Positions 8,535 to 11,974 of a stretch of DNA of 11,974 bases are shown piece by piece (position 1 is the first letter of the stretch; the number at the start of each line of letters is the position of its first letter). The notes under the pieces are model-generated. The model saw only the letters and a list, made by a program, of their open reading frames with translations, ran no database searches and had not been told where the DNA came from. Source of the stretch: Christensenella sp. UBA1262 (GTDB lineage Bacteria; Bacillota; Clostridia; Christensenellales; CAG-917). Both the position numbers and the translations under genes were made by a program. The stretch lies in assembly GCA_002308215.1 (NCBI GenBank), contig DBVO01000039.1:1-11974 (forward strand), in the 5' to 3' direction.

Positions 8535-8563
8535 ATAATAACACTCTTTTTATTATATGTAAA
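8535..8563 (-). promoter_or_regulatory. Sigma-A-type promoter of the holA-to-uvrA operon
   Basis: On the minus strand, -35 TTTACA (8558-8563) and -10 TATTAT (8535-8540) are separated by 17 bp; each matches the consensus at five of six bases. Predicted transcription start is near 8528, giving a leader of about 43 bases to the holA ATG at 8485. It is the only convincing promoter seen for the seven genes; weaker internal ones are not excluded. Confidence 0.65.
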
Positions 8564-8612
8564 GTGCGAAAGCGTAAATACTAGCCAGTGTGAGCTTATA
8601 TTTTAAATAAAT

Positions 8613-8643
8613 AATAAAAAATCACGGACAAAAATGTCCGTGA
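8613..8643 (-). terminator. Intrinsic terminator of the solute-binding lipoprotein gene
   Basis: Read on the minus strand, a 9-bp perfect stem TCACGGACA/TGTCCGTGA with a 4-base loop (8622-8643) is followed by a T-rich run (8613-8621). It begins 29 bp after the stop codon at 8672 and separates this gene from the holA promoter downstream. Confidence 0.9.
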
Positions 8644-8671
8644 CCTCATATTATGTTGTAGCATCGCACTA

Positions 8672-9538
8672 TTACTTGCGCTTCTTTGCTGGATTGTATT
8701 GTTGTGCGATAGCTGTTGCCGCCCCAGAATCAAGCATTACATAATCAACTTCGCCATTCAACATCGCATCTACAGCATCTTTTACATTGTCAAAACCCAC
8801 ACCTGTTATAGGGAAAGCCTCGTTATATTCGCTAGACTTAGCGTACAAATAATAATATGCTGTAGTGCCATATTGATAACCAATCTTCACCGATTCATCC
8901 ATAGATTTAAGAATGGTTTCAACATCTTCGGCGGTAGAACAATCAGCAAATGTTCTATCCCCTGCCTTAGTCAAAATGACTTGGCCTGCGAAATAATAGC
9001 TATTTGAGAACGTTATAAGATTCTTTCTTTCTTCTACAACTGAAACTGCAGAAATAGCGATATCTGCATGCCCCATTTGAAGTTCATAGAATATTGATTC
9101 AAAAACTACGTTTTTGATTACAAGTTTTCGCCCAAGTTTTTTAGCAAACGCAGCGGCGATTTCAATATCCACGCCATAATAAACATCATTCTCTACATAC
9201 TCAAATGGTGCGAAGTCTGCGCTTGTAACAACTACGAGTGCATTATCTGAATTCTGTGGAGCTGATTTTACTCCTTGAGGAGTACCAGATCCAAAATATC
9301 TAGCTACGATTTTATTAAAAGTGCCGTTTGACTTAATCTCAATGAGAAAATCATTTATCTTAGCAAGCATTGCCGAATCGGTACGGTTAACGCATAAGGC
9401 ATATTCTTCAGAAGTGAGTTTTATATTGACAACTTGAACTTTGTCTTTCTTACCGCAAGCGGTAAGCAAAATAGGCATAGCAATAACTACGATAATCAAA
9501 AATAGTATTGTAAGTTTTGAAAATGCCCTTTGTTTCAA
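8672..9538 (-). CDS. Solute-binding lipoprotein, amino-acid ABC transporter type (SBP family 3), apparently circularly permuted
   Basis: Probably a surface lipoprotein that captures a polar amino acid for an ABC importer; no permease or ATPase gene is adjacent. With the TTG at 9538 (GGTGAG just upstream) the product has 288 residues: basic n-region KQRAFSK, hydrophobic core, lipobox LTAC with lipid-accepting Cys28. Residues about 100-281 follow the family 3 order (ADFAPFEY, YYGVDIEIAAAFAKKLG, HADIAISAVSVVEERK, IGYQYGTTAYYY, NGEVDYVMLDSGAA) but stop there. The segment that normally ends the domain (LTSEEYALCVNRTDSAMLAK through NGTFNKIVARYFG) lies at the N-terminus instead (about 34-83). The frame is open to a TTG at 9571, but that adds 11 atypical residues and has no ribosome site. 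Confidence 0.85.
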   Translation of the reverse strand: MKQRAFSKLTILFLIIVVIAMPILLTACGKKDKVQVVNIKLTSEEYALCVNRTDSAMLAKINDFLIEIKSNGTFNKIVARYFGSGTPQGVKSAPQNSDNALVVVTSADFAPFEYVENDVYYGVDIEIAAAFAKKLGRKLVIKNVVFESIFYELQMGHADIAISAVSVVEERKNLITFSNSYYFAGQVILTKAGDRTFADCSTAEDVETILKSMDESVKIGYQYGTTAYYYLYAKSSEYNEAFPITGVGFDNVKDAVDAMLNGEVDYVMLDSGAATAIAQQYNPAKKRK

Positions 9539-9576
9539 TTTCTCACCAAAAAAAATAATGTGCCAAAGCAAAAAAT

Positions 9577-9606
9577 ACTATAACATTTTAGTACGCCAAG
9601 GTGCAA
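9577..9606 (-). promoter_or_regulatory. Promoter of the solute-binding lipoprotein gene
   Basis: On the minus strand an extended -10, TG-T-TATAGT, lies with its hexamer at 9577-9582 and the TG at 9584-9585. A weak -35 candidate, TTGCAC (9601-9606), is 18 bp upstream. The extended -10 may compensate for the weak -35. The predicted start lies near 9570, consistent with the TTG start codon at 9538. The -35 overlaps the left arm of the dyad at 9601-9618. Confidence 0.5.
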
Positions 9607-9632
9607 GTGAATTTGCACGATTTTTTGTTTTC
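9601..9632 (+). terminator. Small terminator-like hairpin or operator dyad between divergent genes
   Basis: GTGCAA (9601-9606) and TTGCAC (9613-9618) are inverted repeats; as RNA a G-U pair would extend the stem to 7 bp with a UGAA loop. On the plus strand a T-rich tract follows (9621-9632), as in intrinsic terminators. No plus-strand gene lies upstream that would need one, so it may block antisense transcription, attenuate a longer leader of the downstream gene, or serve as an operator, since its left arm is the -35 of the divergent promoter. The reading is ambiguous. Confidence 0.4.
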
Positions 9633-9672
9633 AACAAAATATTTTCAAAATACATCAAAACTCAACAAGTGT

Positions 9673-9701
9673 TTGACGGCAAAAGCAATTTGATATATCA
9701 T
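9673..9701 (+). promoter_or_regulatory. Probable promoter of the dehydrogenase-like gene
   Basis: TTGACG (9673-9678) and TATCAT (9696-9701) are spaced by 17 bp, each five of six matches to the sigma-A consensus. The predicted start is near 9708, leaving a leader of only about 9 bases before the ATG at 9717, with the GGTGA ribosome site at its very start. The short leader is the reason for caution. Confidence 0.5.
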
Positions 9702-9716
9702 AGATGCGGTGACATT

Positions 9717-10574
9717 ATGGCATATAAAATAGCTTATCTTCACAGCAATCAAAAAGGCATATGCCCTGTTGATGAATTTACCACACTAGCAAAATCAAAA
9801 GGTGTGGATTTTATTGTGCAAAAATTTGATATAAGGTCTATATCAAACGAGATTTTGTCCCAGTTGCGAACCTTCGATGCAGTAATTATTTCTGGTTCCC
9901 CAGAAATTCATGAGAGCCTTATTGAAAGTCTTGCAGCAAACTTAAACTTATATGCTAAATGTTGTTTCAAAAGCACAAATTCCGGCAATCTAACGGCACA
10001 AAATCTTGTTATTGTCACAGATACGTTCAGTAGTGAAAATGGCGGATTTGCATCCACTAAAGAGTTTGGCCGAGAGGCATATGACACATTAAAATTCAGC
10101 GAATTGGAAATAGAACGTACTGCTCGTATTGCTTATGAACTAGCAGAGAAAATGAGTAATCGTATTACACTGTCCGATACGCATGTTAATCTTAAAACTG
10201 CAAATCTTTGGAGAAAAATCGTCAGCGATATAAACGAAGATTACCCTTCTTGTATGTTAGATTTTGAAAACATATTTGATACGACAAGAAAACTTGCTGA
10301 AGATCCATCACAATATAGTGTTATCTTAGCTGACCACAATAATTTTCATGCCTTATCTGGAGTGGCCGATTTAAAGAACCCATTAGGTGATGGCACTAGC
10401 ACTATAGCTTATTTGGGAGAAACAACTGTTGGTATATATGGAACAGAGCGTGCAAATGTATATGCCCCACTATTTGATTGCATTGCAATCAGTAAAATGT
10501 TAGAGCACTCTTTTGACTTGCCTGTTCTATATAAAGCTTGGACAGATAGCATTCAAAATTTGTTGCAAATGTGA
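9717..10574 (+). CDS. Degenerate isopropylmalate/isocitrate dehydrogenase-family protein, probable pseudoenzyme
   Basis: Homology to LeuB/NAD-isocitrate dehydrogenase is seen in MAYKIAYL at the N-terminus, LNLYA (76-80), EIERTARIAYELAEK (131-145), ANLWRKIVSDINEDYP (162-177), DPSQYSVILAD (196-206) and ISKMLEHSFDL (258-268). By eye alignment the key residues are gone: GDGIGPE is replaced by HSNQKGI; the LRP arginine is Cys; the active-site Tyr is absent; the VDKAN lysine is Thr; GDILSD aspartates are His and Gly; the HGSAPDIAG coenzyme loop is cut and altered. At 285 residues it is well below the usual 330-360, yet the frame is intact. The ATG at 9717 has GGTGA at good spacing; the frame is open back to 9441, but that part is antisense to the lipoprotein. 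The family fold is shared with PlsX, a frequent acpP neighbour, but the motifs fit the dehydrogenases. Confidence 0.8.
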   Translation: MAYKIAYLHSNQKGICPVDEFTTLAKSKGVDFIVQKFDIRSISNEILSQLRTFDAVIISGSPEIHESLIESLAANLNLYAKCCFKSTNSGNLTAQNLVIVTDTFSSENGGFASTKEFGREAYDTLKFSELEIERTARIAYELAEKMSNRITLSDTHVNLKTANLWRKIVSDINEDYPSCMLDFENIFDTTRKLAEDPSQYSVILADHNNFHALSGVADLKNPLGDGTSTIAYLGETTVGIYGTERANVYAPLFDCIAISKMLEHSFDLPVLYKAWTDSIQNLLQM

Positions 10575-10591
10575 AACGACTAGTGTATAAT
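10563..10591 (+). promoter_or_regulatory. acpP promoter
   Basis: A consensus -10 TATAAT (10586-10591) lies 17 bp after TTGCAA (10563-10568, four of six matches). The predicted start is near 10598, giving a leader of about 20 bases containing the CGGAGA ribosome site. The -35 overlaps the last codons of the upstream dehydrogenase-like gene, so acpP can be expressed independently of it. Confidence 0.7.
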
Positions 10592-10618
10592 TGATTTATC
10601 AAAAAACGGAGATTTATT

Positions 10619-10846
10619 ATGGTACTTGATAGAGTTAAACAACTTATAGCAGAACAAATGGACATCGATGAAAGCAAACTCTCACCAAACAGCGATATCA
10701 TCAAAGATCTTGGTGCAGATAGCCTTGATATCGTAGAAATGCTCATGAACTTAGAAGAAGAATGGGGCCTTGTTATTGATGATGAAGATGTCCCTAAGCT
10801 TCATACAATTAAAGACGTTGTGGATTACATTGAAAGCCACAAATAA
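10619..10846 (+). CDS. acpP: Acyl carrier protein
   Basis: ACP carries growing acyl chains as thioesters on a 4'-phosphopantetheine arm during fatty-acid synthesis. The 75-residue product is typical in length and strongly acidic. The attachment serine is in GADSLDIVEML (33-43, Ser36), followed by the recognition helix with LEEEWGLVIDDED. GGAG precedes the ATG by 7 bases. It is transcribed from its own promoter and ends at a shared terminator facing a phosphopantetheinyl transferase gene. A specialised ACP is possible, because no other fatty-acid synthesis gene is present in the window, but the sequence looks like a housekeeping AcpP. Confidence 0.95.
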   Translation: MVLDRVKQLIAEQMDIDESKLSPNSDIIKDLGADSLDIVEMLMNLEEEWGLVIDDEDVPKLHTIKDVVDYIESHK

Positions 10847-10855
10847 TTATTTAAA

Positions 10856-10892
10856 AACAAAAAATAAAATCCGCTTAAGGCGGATTTTTTTA
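10856..10892. terminator. Bidirectional intrinsic terminator between acpP and the phosphopantetheinyl transferase gene
   Basis: An inverted repeat AAAAATCCGC/GCGGATTTTT (10866-10888) has a 5-base TTAAG loop. It is flanked by T-runs in both directions: T-rich 10884-10891 on the plus strand, and the complement of the A-rich 10856-10869 on the minus strand. It lies 19 bp after the acpP stop and directly after the transferase stop, so it can serve both convergent transcripts. Confidence 0.9.
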
Positions 10893-11375
10893 TTACTCCA
10901 TTAAGTCTAACGACATCTCATATGCCCGTATACTCTGCGGTTCTGAACAAATACAAGCATGATATCCATCAAACACGTCAAAGTGTTCAAAGTGAGCATC
11001 TGATGGAATCGCATCTGTACTACCCTTGCCTATGAGTTTTCCATAACTCTCTCTTTCGGTCCACTTCTCAAAAAAGTCTTGTTCGTCTTCTGCTTCAATA
11101 AAATTGAACTTTTCAAAATCAACAGGACGAACCTTCTCGATGTCCACACCAATTGGCGCATGGGAAATGCCTAGAAGGATAACTCCATGAGAGTGAGATA
11201 AATTAAAATATACATCTTCTGAATTAAAGCGTGGCTTTGCACCATCTTCTCTAATTATCTCTATGACTTCTGGTAACTCATTCCCAAGTTGAACCATTAT
11301 ATTGCGATAGTGCCCATAACAATACTTAATGAACTTGTCACTATCACATTCACCCTTTGCAAAAAACAATATCAT
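10893..11375 (-). CDS. Compact Sfp-type 4'-phosphopantetheinyl transferase
   Basis: Such enzymes move phosphopantetheine from CoA to the serine of a carrier protein. The three family motifs are present: KPRF (47-50); FNLSHSHG (57-64) leading to GVDIE (76-80), with Mg-binding Asp78 and Glu80; and WTERESYGK (105-113), with Glu109 and Lys113. Motif III has Arg where Lys is usual (W-x-x-K-E). At 160 residues it is much shorter than typical Sfp proteins (about 220-230), being trimmed at both ends, with only ~47 residues after motif III. The ATG overlaps the coaX stop (ATGA) and has no Shine-Dalgarno sequence, so translation is probably coupled. AcpP, encoded convergently next door, is the likely substrate. 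Confidence 0.88.
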   Translation of the reverse strand: MILFFAKGECDSDKFIKYCYGHYRNIMVQLGNELPEVIEIIREDGAKPRFNSEDVYFNLSHSHGVILLGISHAPIGVDIEKVRPVDFEKFNFIEAEDEQDFFEKWTERESYGKLIGKGSTDAIPSDAHFEHFDVFDGYHACICSEPQSIRAYEMSLDLME

Positions 11376-11974
11376 TTTTTTGTGCGATCGTAAATGTACT
11401 TTAGTCCCTTTAACGCAAGAGCACGGTCAACAACATCGAGGATGTTAGGCTCTGTGTTTTCTACCAATTCACTAAGGCCACCAGTTGCTATTACCTTTGC
11501 TCCCTTCATTTCAGGAAGCTCTTTGTATTTTTCAAGCATATACTTAACAAGTCCAGTATAACCATAGATGATGCCACTTTGCATACAAGTTTTTGTTGAA
11601 GTGCCCACTATGCTAGCTGGTGGAGTAAGTTCTATGCGTGGAAGTTTTGCAGCGGTTGTTACAAGTGACTCCGTTGCCGTCTTGATACCTGGCGCTATAG
11701 CGCCACCAATATATGTGCCATCTTTTGTAACAAGGTTAAATGTCGTAGCAGATCCAAAATCTACCACGATTACTGGACCGCCATAAAGATGATATGCAGC
11801 TGCTGCACCTACTAATCTATCTGAACCGAGTTCCGCTGGATTATCATATTTAATCTTTAAGCCTGTATTAGTCTCGTTAGTAACAGTAAGAGGATTCTTT
11901 CCCGTGTAAAAACGGCACATGTGCTCAATTGTATAATTGAGAGCAGGAGATACAGAAGACATAATTGAACCTTC
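11372..11974 (-). CDS. coaX: Type III pantothenate kinase (5' part outside the window)
   Basis: CoaX phosphorylates pantothenate with ATP, the first step of CoA synthesis; type III enzymes need a monovalent cation and are not inhibited by CoA. About 200 residues are visible, from EGSIMSSVSPALN to the end. Key regions are ELGSDRLVGAAAAY (with the catalytic Asp of the G-x-D-R motif at visible residue 52), VVDFGSATTFN (the phosphate/cation-binding DFGTATT motif, here with Ser), YIGGAIAPGI and the C-terminal ATGGLSELV. A full-length protein would be about 255 residues; the missing N-terminus carries the first DxGNT phosphate loop. The ATG at 11962 is internal (the position of IISSVVP in relatives), not the start. 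It overlaps the phosphopantetheinyl transferase gene by 4 bp. Confidence 0.95.
   Translation of the reverse strand, partial: EGSIMSSVSPALNYTIEHMCRFYTGKNPLTVTNETNTGLKIKYDNPAELGSDRLVGAAAAYHLYGGPVIVVDFGSATTFNLVTKDGTYIGGAIAPGIKTATESLVTTAAKLPRIELTPPASIVGTSTKTCMQSGIIYGYTGLVKYMLEKYKELPEMKGAKVIATGGLSELVENTEPNILDVVDRALALKGLKYIYDRTKK

Noticed and set aside
9441..9716. N-terminal extension of the dehydrogenase-like gene back to 9441
   Set aside because: It would be antisense to the lipoprotein signal peptide and both promoters, shows no family similarity, and the ATG at 9717 has a ribosome site and the family's MAYKIAYL start.
9717..10574. Assignment as PlsX because of the position before acpP
   Set aside because: The readable motifs (EIERTARIAYELAEK, LWRKIVSDINEDYP) belong to the LeuB/isocitrate dehydrogenase families; only the fold is shared with PlsX.
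11372..11962. ATG at 11962 as the true start of a short coaX
   Set aside because: The frame continues to the window edge and the Met falls in the internal IISSVVP-like region; the first phosphate-binding loop must lie outside the window.

Overview
The window is bacterial chromosomal DNA, AT-rich and densely packed. It uses the standard bacterial code: TGA is a stop in holA, coaX and the dehydrogenase-like gene, and Trp is TGG. Most starts carry AGGAGG-type ribosome sites, and several promoters are close to the sigma-A consensus. CdaA, a type III pantothenate kinase, a short Sfp-like phosphopantetheinyl transferase and a Gram-positive-style lipoprotein point to Bacillota, most likely an uncultured Clostridia-type (gut) lineage. 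The phylum is fairly safe; anything finer is a guess.

Positions 1-8563 look like one seven-gene operon on the minus strand. A promoter at 8535-8563 drives holA (DNA polymerase III delta). Then come a six-segment membrane protein with an acidic disordered tail, cdaA (membrane c-di-AMP synthase), two small paralogous proteins (winged-helix-like head, C-terminal membrane anchor), uvrB and uvrA. A perfect palindrome at 1-26 probably ends the operon. Gaps between genes are 3-33 bp. The operon joins replication, nucleotide second-messenger and excision-repair functions, and cdaA lacks its usual partners cdaR and glmM.

Positions 8613-10591 hold two divergent genes. On the minus strand is a solute-binding lipoprotein with its own promoter and terminator; its domain order looks circularly permuted. 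On the plus strand is a shortened homologue of isopropylmalate/isocitrate dehydrogenase that appears to have lost its substrate, metal and catalytic residues.

Positions 10563-11974 form a small cofactor cluster. acpP (plus) has its own promoter and converges, across a shared bidirectional terminator, on a compact phosphopantetheinyl transferase. That gene overlaps the end of coaX by 4 bp. CoaX starts CoA synthesis, CoA donates the phosphopantetheine arm, the transferase attaches it, and ACP receives it. coaX runs off the right edge of the window.

No tRNA, rRNA, CRISPR array, insertion sequence or prophage gene is visible. No stretch longer than 300 bases lacks a gene. The most unusual items are the permuted binding protein, the catalytically dead dehydrogenase homologue, the paired membrane-anchored winged-helix-like proteins, and the cdaA-uvrBA linkage.
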